From the NCBI GenBank assembly GCA_021825955.1, contig JAKAEH010000003.1:1-13430 (forward strand): DNA of 13,430 bases, given 5' to 3'. A program made the position numbers and the translations under genes. This document shows positions 1 to 6,486 of this stretch, one piece after another. Source of the stretch: a bacterium. GTDB lineage: Bacteria; Patescibacteria; Microgenomatia; Levybacterales; UBA12049. Under the pieces are notes generated by a model that saw only the letters and a program-made list of their open reading frames with translations, had not been told where the DNA came from and searched no databases. The stretch's first letter is position 1; every line of letters begins with the position of its first letter.

Positions 1-499
1 CGTTTATTTTATCAATATAATACTTAGTATCACGTCCTCTTGAATTTCTATATTTACCTGACTGTTTTCCTTCATTCATTGTTGTTGAAATTGTAACTAT
101 TTTTATCATTTCTTCTTTTGAATAAATATCAAAACTTGTTGTTTTAAAACCTTTAATATATCTTAAGGATTTTTTAGATTTTACTAATTCCGCTACCCAT
201 AAAAGTTTTTTGCATTGCTCCTTTTTTAATTGTAAATAAGGATAAACAAATTTGCAAACTTTAATTGTATCGTCAACATTCGTTGTTGAAAATCTAACTA
301 TTCCACTTGTAAAATATATTCCTCCGGCTTGAAAATGCTTTTGAATTTTCTTTATAAGAATTTCTTCTTCGGGTAAATGCTTAAACCCTATTTGAACTCG
401 TGCATTTATTTGAAACCTTCCTGATGTTTTTCTAAACTGAATTTGCAATTGGAAAGTCCCCTCCCCATCAAGTAATCCGGCAAGATATTCTGCTGTCAT
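1..499 (-). CDS. LAGLIDADG homing endonuclease, C-terminus cut by the window edge
   Basis: The open frame begins at the ATG at 499 and runs off the left edge after 166 codons. Residues 5-16 read YLAGLLDGEGTF, a clear LAGLIDADG motif whose acidic residue (E13) is where the metal-binding catalytic residue sits in this family. Members make site-specific double-strand breaks that spread their own gene. I see only one motif in the visible part, as in homodimeric single-motif enzymes such as I-CreI, and the visible length is already close to theirs. The start is chosen because the motif follows within five residues and a perfect consensus promoter ends 7 nt upstream. The frame is continuous with the tail gene upstream, separated by that gene's TAG stop and 15 sense codons. 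No intron was recognised, so it looks free-standing. Family assignment is firm; target and activity are unknown. Confidence 0.88.
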   Translation of the reverse strand, partial: MTAEYLAGLLDGEGTFQLQIQFRKTSGRFQINARVQIGFKHLPEEEILIKKIQKHFQAGGIYFTSGIVRFSTTNVDDTIKVCKFVYPYLQLKKEQCKKLLWVAELVKSKKSLRYIKGFKTTSFDIYSKEEMIKIVTISTTMNEGKQSGKYRNSRGRDTKYYIDKIN

Positions 500-506
500 A
501 CTAACT

Positions 507-535
507 ATTATATTGTTAAAGTGCCGTCTTGTCAA
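507..535 (-). promoter_or_regulatory. Perfect sigma70 promoter for the homing endonuclease, leaderless layout
   Basis: On the minus strand TTGACA (535-530) is followed by exactly 17 nt and TATAAT (512-507), matching both consensus boxes. Seven nucleotides (AGTTAGT) then separate the -10 from the ATG at 499, so the expected transcription start falls at or next to the start codon. There is no ribosome binding site. This predicts a leaderless mRNA transcribed separately from the tail genes. Confidence 0.8.
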
Positions 536-544
536 TAGATGAAA

Positions 545-1123
545 CTATGCGGTTTCATCGTATTGATAGTTCATCGTTGAAGTTGAACCGGCAACATCTG
601 CCACATTTGTTTGAATTTGATGAATTAAATAATCACTCGAACCTGCCACGAGCAGACTTCCTGTTAATAAGCCTCCGATTCCAAGATTTGCACTTGCAGG
701 GACTGCAGTCGGCATTACTTGGGTATAAACTGAAACTGATGCTGTCGGTGCAGCATATACTTCTGCTCCGCCATAAACTGTAGTCCTAGCATTTGTTTTA
801 TGAGTAGCAACTCCTCCTAAAGCACCTGTTCTCCAAATTTTAAGGTTATCAATCTTTGAAGAACCTCCCATTGCTGTAACGTGGAGTTGCTGCCATTTTT
901 CAAAAGTGTTATTTCCTGGAGTAACTGGATAAGCAACTGGATCTAAATTTACGGCATCGGTAGAACCCATATTAGAATTTGTGATGTTATGCGTTAAAGT
1001 TCCGGCAGGCGCACCATTTCTTTCATCAATCTCAACTGTGGCTGCAAAATACAACTTTCTATCAATAGGATAGAGTCCGAAACAGTTTTTAATTTGTAAT
1101 CCGTTTATTTTCTTGTATAACAT
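545..1123 (-). CDS. Phage tail or virion surface protein, 192 aa
   Basis: I do not recognise a named family. The protein is rich in Gly, Ala, Thr, Ser and Asn and has the alternating beta-prone pattern of phage tail or fibre subunits. It lies last in the structural block, after two other tail-like proteins. Residues from about 100 to the end are mostly small and polar, and the C-terminus reads NYQYDETA, a polar tail of the kind common in phage structural proteins. The ATG at 1123 is the first start in the frame; it has no Shine-Dalgarno site, but a promoter ends 6 nt upstream (1130-1159), suggesting a leaderless message. Structural role is inferred from composition and position. Confidence 0.65.
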   Translation of the reverse strand: MLYKKINGLQIKNCFGLYPIDRKLYFAATVEIDERNGAPAGTLTHNITNSNMGSTDAVNLDPVAYPVTPGNNTFEKWQQLHVTAMGGSSKIDNLKIWRTGALGGVATHKTNARTTVYGGAEVYAAPTASVSVYTQVMPTAVPASANLGIGGLLTGSLLVAGSSDYLIHQIQTNVADVAGSTSTMNYQYDETA

Positions 1124-1129
1124 ATCTTT

Positions 1130-1159
1130 AATTTATCAACCAAAGTTGTAAAGTGTCAA
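1130..1159 (-). promoter_or_regulatory. Promoter for the 192-aa tail protein, copy A of a repeated promoter element
   Basis: TTGACA (1159-1154) begins directly after the TAG stop of the preceding gene. With an 18-nt spacer the -10 is TAAATT (1135-1130); with a 16-nt spacer it would be GATAAA. The ATG lies 6 nt beyond TAAATT, predicting a leaderless start. The whole stretch closely resembles 11356-11394, in front of the acetyltransferase gene. Confidence 0.6.
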
Positions 1160-2215
1160 CTAGAAAGCTGAACCTAATGCAATTCTTCTCCAATTGGCAT
1201 CTGCAATTGTATTTGCGGCAATACAAATATATAAATAACTGGCATCAACCATTGGTTGCCATTGAATACCGACTGTTCCGTCCACTCCTCCGGAAAGGAA
1301 AGTTGCTCCGCCAGCAAAAGATCCATTTGTTAAAGTTTCTGCAATAGGCGTTGAGTTTCCGACAATTCCTTTAATAAGGTTTGTTACTGTCATTGTTGAG
1401 GGAGAAGCTTTGACTGCGGTTGCTAACGGATTGGCAACTGTTCCTGTTCCGTAATTTGTGCCTTCTCCGGCTCCGTGAGTAATAGCCAAGACCAAATTAT
1501 CAATACAAGCTTCGGCAGAAACACCGATTAAAACATCATTTGCTAAAGTTACGGTAGCGGTAAATTTATATGCCACTGCCCCAATTGTTACTATTTCTCC
1601 TTCAAGCGCTAAACCCGAAAGGGTTAATACCTTTGAAGCGGCAACTGCATTTACCGGTGTGCCTGTTGGCAAACTTGCTAAAACCGTTGCTCCATCGCCT
1701 GTTGAAGTAACGTTCCCTGTATGGTTTGGATGTACATAATTATTTGCGCCATCTGCAACGTTAATTAAAGTTCTAATCTGCACTGCAGATAGAACCTCTG
1801 GCACTCCGCTTCCTGCCGTTGCTCTCCCAAGCATACTGGCAGTTGCCATATCTGCTAATTTTGCCAAGGTAACTGCTTTATCTGGAATGTCAGCGGTGTC
1901 GGCTTGGTCGATTAAATTCCAGGTCGCGGAAGTTTCATCGCCTGTATTGCCGTATAATCCATTACCTGTAGCATTTTTCTTAATAAATTGTGCGCCTTTT
2001 TTAAAACCGGCATAAGAAGTCGGTAACGTATTACCTGCTGCTTTTGCAATAAGTCCTGCACTATCGTATTCCAAAACTTCATTTGTAACATAAGGAGCAA
2101 GCGCGGTTAAAAATGCTGCTTCACTTGCTGACCTTAATCCGGAAGCAATAGCACTTATTCTGTCTATTTCTTTTTGTGTTTCTTGTGGTAAATTGGCTTT
2201 AAGTTCAAAAGTCAT
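1160..2215 (-). CDS. Tail fibre / receptor-binding-like protein, 351 aa
   Basis: Likely a virion surface protein contacting the host. Residues 1-115 form a distinct N-terminal part that may attach it to the virion. Residues 125-180 carry text common in phage tail fibres, including MLGRATAG (128-135) followed by VLSAVQIRTLINVADGANNY (141-160) and HPNHTG. Residues 204-302 form a beta-rich module shared with the neighbouring 249-aa protein. The C-terminus (about 315-351) ends in a YLYICIA...WRRIAL pattern seen at the ends of many phage appendage proteins. The ATG at 2215 sits one base after the TAA stop of the preceding gene, indicating translational coupling, and no Shine-Dalgarno site is needed. 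The role is inferred from these patterns; the receptor is unknown. Confidence 0.75.
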   Translation of the reverse strand: MTFELKANLPQETQKEIDRISAIASGLRSASEAAFLTALAPYVTNEVLEYDSAGLIAKAAGNTLPTSYAGFKKGAQFIKKNATGNGLYGNTGDETSATWNLIDQADTADIPDKAVTLAKLADMATASMLGRATAGSGVPEVLSAVQIRTLINVADGANNYVHPNHTGNVTSTGDGATVLASLPTGTPVNAVAASKVLTLSGLALEGEIVTIGAVAYKFTATVTLANDVLIGVSAEACIDNLVLAITHGAGEGTNYGTGTVANPLATAVKASPSTMTVTNLIKGIVGNSTPIAETLTNGSFAGGATFLSGGVDGTVGIQWQPMVDASYLYICIAANTIADANWRRIALGSAF

Positions 2216-2216
2216 A

Positions 2217-2966
2217 TTATTGTTTTGCTGCCAAAGTTAAAGTTAATTTATACTTTGGTGTAGTCCCTCCTAAGACTATCTTAACTCTAACATATTTTCC
2301 TATCCCTGCGGTAGCTCTTTTAATTGTTTGCGTGTCGGCAGTTGTTACCTGTGTCATTGCATCCCCATCCGTCCAAGTAATCCCATCTGCTGAAATTTGA
2401 ATTGTTACATCTAATGTCCCACCAGCTCCAATATGAGATAAGACATTTAATAAAGCCATTAATTCTTCAAATCTTCCTACGTCAAGAACGTCTGAATATA
2501 TTGTTCCAGTTGCTCCCCCGATCCAAACTGCGTTCAATACTCCTCCAACTCCATTTGATAAAGTCGCAAAATCCCAAGAAAGTTTTGCCTCGTCAGTAGT
2601 TAAAGCAATTGCATTGCTAGCAAATCCAGTGCTTTTTGCAGTAACCGTTACCGTATGGGTGGTAACTGCTCCTGCGGTTACTTGGGTATGCGCGACAGTT
2701 CCGGTTGAATATTTTGTTCCAATTCCTGCACCGCCATTAATAGCGAGGACAAGATTTGCCAAAGAATCGTCTGCATCTATTCCGAGTAAAACTTCGTTTG
2801 GAACTGTGGGGCCGATAGATAAAGTGGTTTTGAAAGTATAGGTTTTATTGCCAATAACAACCTTTTTTCCGTCAATAAATTGTCCGGTATTTGCAGACGT
2901 TAAAACTCCTGCAGCCAAAGCGGAATCTGGGACACTTAAACTTAATATAACGCTATCTTTATTCAT
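2217..2966 (-). CDS. Tail-associated beta-rich structural protein, 249 aa
   Basis: A structural protein of unknown exact role encoded between the capsid gene and the fibre-like gene. Residues 27-128 hold a module (GKKVVIGNKTYTFK, then NEVLLGIDADDSLANLVLAI and YSTGTVAH) that recurs at residues 204-302 of the next protein. The C-terminal half, about 165-249, looks like a beta-sandwich with DVTIQISADGITWTDGDAM and a YVRVKI...YKLTLTL ending, reminiscent of binding or Ig-like domains in tail proteins. The ATG at 2966 follows an AT-rich stretch and has no Shine-Dalgarno site. The stop is one base from the next start, so the two are probably co-translated. No signal peptide or membrane segment is visible. 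Confidence 0.7.
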   Translation of the reverse strand: MNKDSVILSLSVPDSALAAGVLTSANTGQFIDGKKVVIGNKTYTFKTTLSIGPTVPNEVLLGIDADDSLANLVLAINGGAGIGTKYSTGTVAHTQVTAGAVTTHTVTVTAKSTGFASNAIALTTDEAKLSWDFATLSNGVGGVLNAVWIGGATGTIYSDVLDVGRFEELMALLNVLSHIGAGGTLDVTIQISADGITWTDGDAMTQVTTADTQTIKRATAGIGKYVRVKIVLGGTTPKYKLTLTLAAKQ

Positions 2967-3018
2967 ATATTATTAGTGCCTGGATAGCTTGCGGTGTTAA
3001 TGAGGGAAAAGCTAAAGT

Positions 3019-4107
3019 TTAGAGTTTCCAGTAACCCTGTGCGAGAGCTTTCCTTCTCTCATCCAACACTTTAGCTCCATAAACTGTTAGTCCTTTATAT
3101 GCTTTACCGAAATCTCCTTTTAGATCCTCAATTCCTGTTTCCGTAAAGCCCAAGGCAAAAGTAATGGCTGATTTGTGTCCAGCAAGAACTCTGTATCCGT
3201 TTGTTGCATCTCCGGCAACTTGTTCGTTTTCATAAACTGTAAAGCCTGCAACTTTTCCAAGCAAACCATTTAGAACTACATTCTCATAAGCTGGTTGGAC
3301 TGCAGGAATAAATTCTGGCGCTTGAAGAAGTAAGGCACTTAAATCAGATGGTAATACTATCCATCTATCAGACTTTGGAATTTTATTTTTGTTCAATTTT
3401 GTTTTAAGAGCAACTAATCTCTCATAAATATTAGATTTAGTAATTTGAATTGCTGTGTTTGCCTGAATTACATAGGCTGTTCCTCCTGCGATTGCTCCGC
3501 CATCATAGGCCGATACGTCATCGTCTGAATCATTTTCAATTACTATAGACGTGCCAGAGGCATAAGATTTAACTCTGTACCATTTTGTGTGCCCAACTGC
3601 TTTAAAGGGCTTACCAACCATTCCGGAAGTAAAAGTTGTTCCGGAACCTGTTACTGCGCCGGTTGTTACATCTACTGTTACTGTTCCAGTTACATAATCC
3701 GTTCCGTCCCAATTTCCTGCACCTGCATCTCCCCAAAGTCCTAAGACATAAGCATCAACTGCTTCTTTTAATAGTCCAGCTTCGTCAGATATAACGGTAT
3801 TTTCAGGATTTTTAATCCAAGACTGAAATCTTGCGACTGAACCAATCTTGAAGTAATACATTTTTTCCTGATTTGTTATTAATTCTCCTACTGACTCTTG
3901 AGGATTATCCGGGCTTGCAATTGGAGCTTCACTATAATTGTGCAATGCTAATTTACCGAAAGTTAAAATATGGAGTTTGGAAAGTTTATTTTGAACTTCT
4001 CCTTCGTAGTTATTATTTGTAATCGCATCAGAAACTGCTTCTTCAAAAAATATTGCTATTACATCTGCTGCGAATCCTTCTGCTATGTTGGTTGCGTAAT
4101 TTTGCAT
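3019..4107 (-). CDS. Major capsid protein, HK97-fold / P22-coat-like, 362 aa
   Basis: This should be the main shell protein. It lies directly downstream of an acidic scaffold-like gene, has a typical length, and has a coat-like layout: residues 1-60 helical, 60-125 with KLALHNYSEAP and a helical GLLKEAVDAYVLGLWG, then 220-362 with KSNIYERLVALKTKLN, DRWIVLPSDLSALLL and a C-terminal GLTVYGAKVLDERRKALAQG. This resembles P22-type coat proteins of phages with HK97-fold shells. Residues 140-216 interrupt the fold with a beta-rich insert (TGSGTTFTSGMVG, HTKWYRVKSY) also found in phage tail proteins, probably a surface-exposed decoration domain. The ATG at 4107 lacks a Shine-Dalgarno site and lies in a predicted leader stem. 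A dedicated promoter (4174-4201) fits the high expression a coat protein needs. Confidence 0.85.
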   Translation of the reverse strand: MQNYATNIAEGFAADVIAIFFEEAVSDAITNNNYEGEVQNKLSKLHILTFGKLALHNYSEAPIASPDNPQESVGELITNQEKMYYFKIGSVARFQSWIKNPENTVISDEAGLLKEAVDAYVLGLWGDAGAGNWDGTDYVTGTVTVDVTTGAVTGSGTTFTSGMVGKPFKAVGHTKWYRVKSYASGTSIVIENDSDDDVSAYDGGAIAGGTAYVIQANTAIQITKSNIYERLVALKTKLNKNKIPKSDRWIVLPSDLSALLLQAPEFIPAVQPAYENVVLNGLLGKVAGFTVYENEQVAGDATNGYRVLAGHKSAITFALGFTETGIEDLKGDFGKAYKGLTVYGAKVLDERRKALAQGYWKL

Positions 4108-4167
4108 AATGGTTATAAAAAAACTTGTTTGTTTCTACGTCCCATTATGTGGGGTTTGTTTCTACAT
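4105..4167 (-). promoter_or_regulatory. Capsid gene leader with upstream ORFs, repeats and start-codon stem
   Basis: Reading down the minus strand, ATG then TAG (4167-4162) stands where a leaderless start would be expected. A second upstream ORF, MGRRNKQVFL (4145-4113), stops 5 nt before the capsid ATG. The 12-mer GTAGAAACAAAC occurs twice (4165-4154 and 4138-4127). CATAATGG (4149-4142) is exactly complementary to CCATTATG (4112-4105), which contains the capsid start codon. An alternative short CCC/GGG hairpin competes for the same bases. Regulation is inferred. Confidence 0.45.
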
Positions 4168-4173
4168 TACTAG

Positions 4174-4201
4174 TGTATAGACTAAAATTATACTATGTCA
4201 A
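4174..4201 (-). promoter_or_regulatory. Sigma70-type promoter for the major capsid gene
   Basis: TTGACA (4201-4196) is followed by a 16-nt spacer and TATACA (4179-4174). It lies in the 120-bp gap between the scaffold gene and the capsid gene. An alternative -10, TATAAT (4192-4187), lacks a matching -35. The predicted transcription start, near 4167, gives a leader of about 60 nt. Confidence 0.7.
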
Positions 4202-4227
4202 GGGGGTATTTTATACTAATTTTGAAG

Positions 4228-5139
4228 CTAAACATTAATTTTTATTTTTCTTGCTTTAATTAATCTGCGCCATTCTTTTGGATCTTTTCGTCTAAGAATT
4301 GACGATTCTTCGGCTCCTAATTCTGTCTTTCTTGGTTTTGGTTCTTCTCCTCCGGCATTGGAGGGTTCAAGAAGTGATCCGGTTTTGGGTGCTTCTGGTT
4401 TAACTGTAAAAAGAAATGCAGCGACCAAATCAGAAAAGTCTAAATTTCTGCGCGTTGGTTTTGATGCAAAAGTTCTAAATTCATCTTCCCTTCCTTTAAG
4501 TCCTGTGTATTCAGGATTTTGCAAAGTATTCTCATCCTGCAAGAAATCATCAACTTTTTCAAGCCATTGATCTAATTTTTTGCCTTCATTGACAGCTTTA
4601 CTAACTAAATCATATTTCCTTTTATATAATAATGTTTCTTTTCCGATTGTTTTTTCGAAATCTGTTAATATTTCCCAATCCGGATATGCTGCAATTAATT
4701 CTTCTTCAGTAGGTTCTGATAAATTATCTGCTTCTGCAACTGCTTCCGCGACTTTTTTATTTTGGGATGCTAAAACTAATGCTTCCCGGCTTGACTGCGT
4801 AAATTTTTCTTTATAATCAACTGTTGGCTTAGGAGGCTCTGGTTCTGCCGAAGCAGTCGGAGTAGGCGGCGTTTCTTCTGACAAAGGTTCTATTGGTTGT
4901 TCGGTTTGTGTAGATTTTTGATTGTCTGGCGGTTGGGAAGTTGACGGTTCTTCTCCATTGGCAATAGCTTTAGCATCTTCAAGTTCTTTTTGCTCTCTTA
5001 CTTCTTTTTCTTCTAAAGTTTCTTCTTTTTCATCAATTGGAGGATCTTCTTTTTCGGGTTCGTCAACAACTGGAGTTTCTGTGGCTTTGTTTTTTTTGGC
5101 TTTTAATTCTTCCTTTTTTTGTCTATTATCTACACTCAT
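4228..5139 (-). CDS. Probable capsid scaffolding protein, 303 aa
   Basis: A very acidic, low-complexity protein encoded immediately before the major capsid gene, the usual place for a scaffold. Residues 1-110 are almost all charged or Pro/Glu/Thr/Ser, with repeated EE/KE/EPE patterns and no predicted fold. Residues 110-250 are helical and include FTQSSREALVLASQNKKVAE and LDQWLEKVDDFLQ. The C-terminus (about 270-303) switches to strongly basic, with RRKDPKEWRRLIKARKIKI, as expected of a scaffold tail that binds coat protein. Family members guide shell assembly and leave before DNA fills the head. The ATG at 5139 has a weak AAGGA about 14 nt upstream. No protease gene was recognised nearby. The assignment rests on position and charge pattern, not sequence identity. 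Confidence 0.65.
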   Translation of the reverse strand: MSVDNRQKKEELKAKKNKATETPVVDEPEKEDPPIDEKEETLEEKEVREQKELEDAKAIANGEEPSTSQPPDNQKSTQTEQPIEPLSEETPPTPTASAEPEPPKPTVDYKEKFTQSSREALVLASQNKKVAEAVAEADNLSEPTEEELIAAYPDWEILTDFEKTIGKETLLYKRKYDLVSKAVNEGKKLDQWLEKVDDFLQDENTLQNPEYTGLKGREDEFRTFASKPTRRNLDFSDLVAAFLFTVKPEAPKTGSLLEPSNAGGEEPKPRKTELGAEESSILRRKDPKEWRRLIKARKIKINV

Positions 5140-5178
5140 ATTTTATTACCGTCCTTAAAATAGGGTTTGGTAAAGAAG

Positions 5179-5469
5179 TTACTCTTGGGGAGCTTCTTCT
5201 TTTTCTGCTTCAGCAAGTAAGGCTTGAAGTTCAGGTTTTTTTGCTTTGGGATTGAATTCTACATTTAATTCAGTAAGTTTTTCTTTAAGTTGGACAACTG
5301 TAAGTTCTGGTTCTTGGGGAGCTTCTTCAATAATTGGGGCAAATTCTTCTGCTTGCGCTTTGGTTAAATAAGTTCTCCTTGCCCTAAGAAAAGCTTTATC
5401 ATCTTCTGAAAATTGGTCTTGGGGTTTTCTAAGTAGATTATCAAATATTTCTTGCGCTTCTTTATTCAT
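5179..5469 (-). CDS. Small acidic protein with HeH/LEM-like motif, 96 aa
   Basis: The C-terminal half reads LTVVQLKEKLTELNVEFNPK followed by AKKPELQALLAEAE (about residues 57-92), the helix-extended loop-helix pattern of HeH/LEM and SAP-like domains that phages often encode in their structural operons and which can bind nucleic acid. Residues 1-50 are helical and charged. The frame is open to 5505, but the ATG at 5469 is preferred: it lies 6 nt beyond the -10 of a good promoter, whereas a start at 5505 would lie on the -35 itself. A leaderless mRNA is therefore predicted. The gene sits between a small basic protein and the scaffold. Its role is unknown; a part in DNA organisation or head assembly is only a guess. 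Confidence 0.72.
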   Translation of the reverse strand: MNKEAQEIFDNLLRKPQDQFSEDDKAFLRARRTYLTKAQAEEFAPIIEEAPQEPELTVVQLKEKLTELNVEFNPKAKKPELQALLAEAEKEEAPQE

Positions 5470-5475
5470 ATTACT

Positions 5476-5505
5476 ATAGTAAGGAATAAAATTATATAAT
5501 GTCAA
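5476..5505 (-). promoter_or_regulatory. Promoter for the HeH/LEM-like gene, leaderless layout
   Basis: TTGACA (5505-5500) is followed by an 18-nt spacer and TACTAT (5481-5476), then AGTAAT and the ATG at 5469. The arrangement matches the other promoters of the window in which the -10 abuts the start codon. Confidence 0.65.
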
Positions 5506-5509
5506 GTCC

Positions 5510-5713
5510 CTATTTTTTGTTTCGTTTTAAAACTTTTTTAACTTTTGCCCGAATTTTTTTCTTTCCCTTTTTAGCAATTGCTTCTTCCCGATATCCAATA
5601 CTTCTTCCGGCTTGCGCTCTAGTCATCGAAGAACCGACAATTTTACCTGTTTGCAGGTTTTTAATTTTAAAAGGTCTTTTAGAACCTTTTCTGACAATAA
5701 TCGCGTAAGGCAT
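5510..5713 (-). CDS. Small basic phage protein, 67 aa
   Basis: The protein begins MPYAIIVRKGSKRPFKIKN and continues with LQTGKIVGSSMTRAQAGRSI, a beta-rich start of a type that recurs among small phage proteins encoded near the capsid genes. It ends in a Lys/Arg-rich tail (about residues 46-67). I cannot name a function; the charge suggests nucleic-acid contact. The ATG at 5713 lies one base after the TAA stop of the preceding gene, with no Shine-Dalgarno site, so it probably depends on translational coupling. Its stop is followed within a few bases by the -35 of the next promoter. Confidence 0.68.
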   Translation of the reverse strand: MPYAIIVRKGSKRPFKIKNLQTGKIVGSSMTRAQAGRSIGYREEAIAKKGKKKIRAKVKKVLKRNKK

Positions 5714-5714
5714 A

Positions 5715-6101
5715 TTATTTTTTAAGTTGCGGATACCTTCTATAAACTGCTCTTTTAACTGCCATTTCTTCCGGTTTCCCAGAACTTCTTGCTAACGCGT
5801 TTCTTGCGTGATTAATGTCCTCGATTGGATAACCTTTTGTTTTTGGAAATACAAAGGCACTTGTGGGAAGATTTTGTCTTGCCTGATAAGTTAATTTCTT
5901 ATTTTTCTTTTTCATCATCGGCATTTGTCCCTGCATCGGCATATTTGTTAAAGGCATTTTAACTTTTCCGCCCTTTCCTGATGGTTTAGAGCCTTTTTTA
6001 CTTCCTCTTTTATGGGTTTTTAGCCAATCCGCTAATCCTTGAGGCAATCCCTTTTTCTTTACAACTTTCTTTACAACTTTTTTGACAATCTTTTTCTTCA
6101 T
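5715..6101 (-). CDS. Internally started protein nested in the HExxH gene, 128 aa
   Basis: This is the C-terminal half of the 256-residue frame but very probably has its own start. The ATG at 6101 is preceded by AAAGGAGG (6116-6109), an ideal Shine-Dalgarno site 7 nt away. Its N-terminus MKKKIVKKVVKKVVKKKG is highly basic, as expected of a free N-terminus or DNA-binding tail. The C-terminal region (from about 78) reads LPTSAFVFPKTKGYPIEDIN, then HARNALARS and VKRAVYRRYPQL, a small alpha-helical domain of unknown function common in phages, often as a separate protein or a domain of larger virion proteins. Two products, full length and short, could be made. Function is not known. Confidence 0.62.
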   Translation of the reverse strand: MKKKIVKKVVKKVVKKKGLPQGLADWLKTHKRGSKKGSKPSGKGGKVKMPLTNMPMQGQMPMMKKKNKKLTYQARQNLPTSAFVFPKTKGYPIEDINHARNALARSSGKPEEMAVKRAVYRRYPQLKK

Positions 6102-6485
6102 ACCACCACCTCCTTTAAACCTATTATAAAGTTTCTGTTTTTGTTTTTTCCCCATTTTATTAACATTTTTCTTAGTAAGTTTTCTAACATTTTTCTCGTG
6201 CATTTTAGGATGTATTCTGTGATTTTCTTCGTGCATTATGCTATCAATTAATTCTCCTTTTTTACCTTTTAACTTTGCTTTTTTCTTATTAATCCGGATT
6301 ACTTTTTTTTCTAAATCCGTATCGCCATAAGCGCGCATTTTGTTATCCACAATTCTTTTAAATTTCTTAGGTTGAATAAACTTTATCTGATTATTTTGTC
6401 TTTTAACAATACCCACTTTGATTGTCCTGGGTTTTTTGGGGGCATTTGAATAAACTCTTGATATTTTTATTGTAGATTTTGCCAT
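5715..6485 (-). CDS. HExxH putative metalloprotease-like protein fused in frame to a basic C-terminal domain, 256 aa
   Basis: Residues 77-100 contain a helix with HEENH at 85-89 followed by H92-P, the HExxH zinc-ligand pattern of zincin metalloproteases. Short phage proteins with this motif and a following basic segment are common, but no activity is established for them. Residues 100-128 are lysine-rich and end in KGGGG, which is simply the translation of a Shine-Dalgarno site. From residue 129 the frame continues into what looks like an independent gene. Start: the ATG at 6485 has AAAGGA about 6 nt upstream and follows closely the stop of the 111-aa gene. Either the full 256-residue protein is made, or loss of a stop codon has joined two neighbouring genes. 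A protease role in head maturation would be speculative. Confidence 0.6.
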   Translation of the reverse strand: MAKSTIKISRVYSNAPKKPRTIKVGIVKRQNNQIKFIQPKKFKRIVDNKMRAYGDTDLEKKVIRINKKKAKLKGKKGELIDSIMHEENHRIHPKMHEKNVRKLTKKNVNKMGKKQKQKLYNRFKGGGGMKKKIVKKVVKKVVKKKGLPQGLADWLKTHKRGSKKGSKPSGKGGKVKMPLTNMPMQGQMPMMKKKNKKLTYQARQNLPTSAFVFPKTKGYPIEDINHARNALARSSGKPEEMAVKRAVYRRYPQLKK

Positions 6486-6486
6486 T

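Noticed and set aside
2967..3018. TAGCTT/AAGCTA inverted repeat after the capsid gene as a terminator
   Set aside because: The 6-bp stem has an 18-nt loop and no T-run follows on the minus strand.
3970..5255. Several plus-strand open frames opposite the capsid, scaffold and HeH genes
   Set aside because: They are antisense shadows: composition is dominated by Ser, Phe and Leu from the complement of acidic coding, with no ribosome sites.
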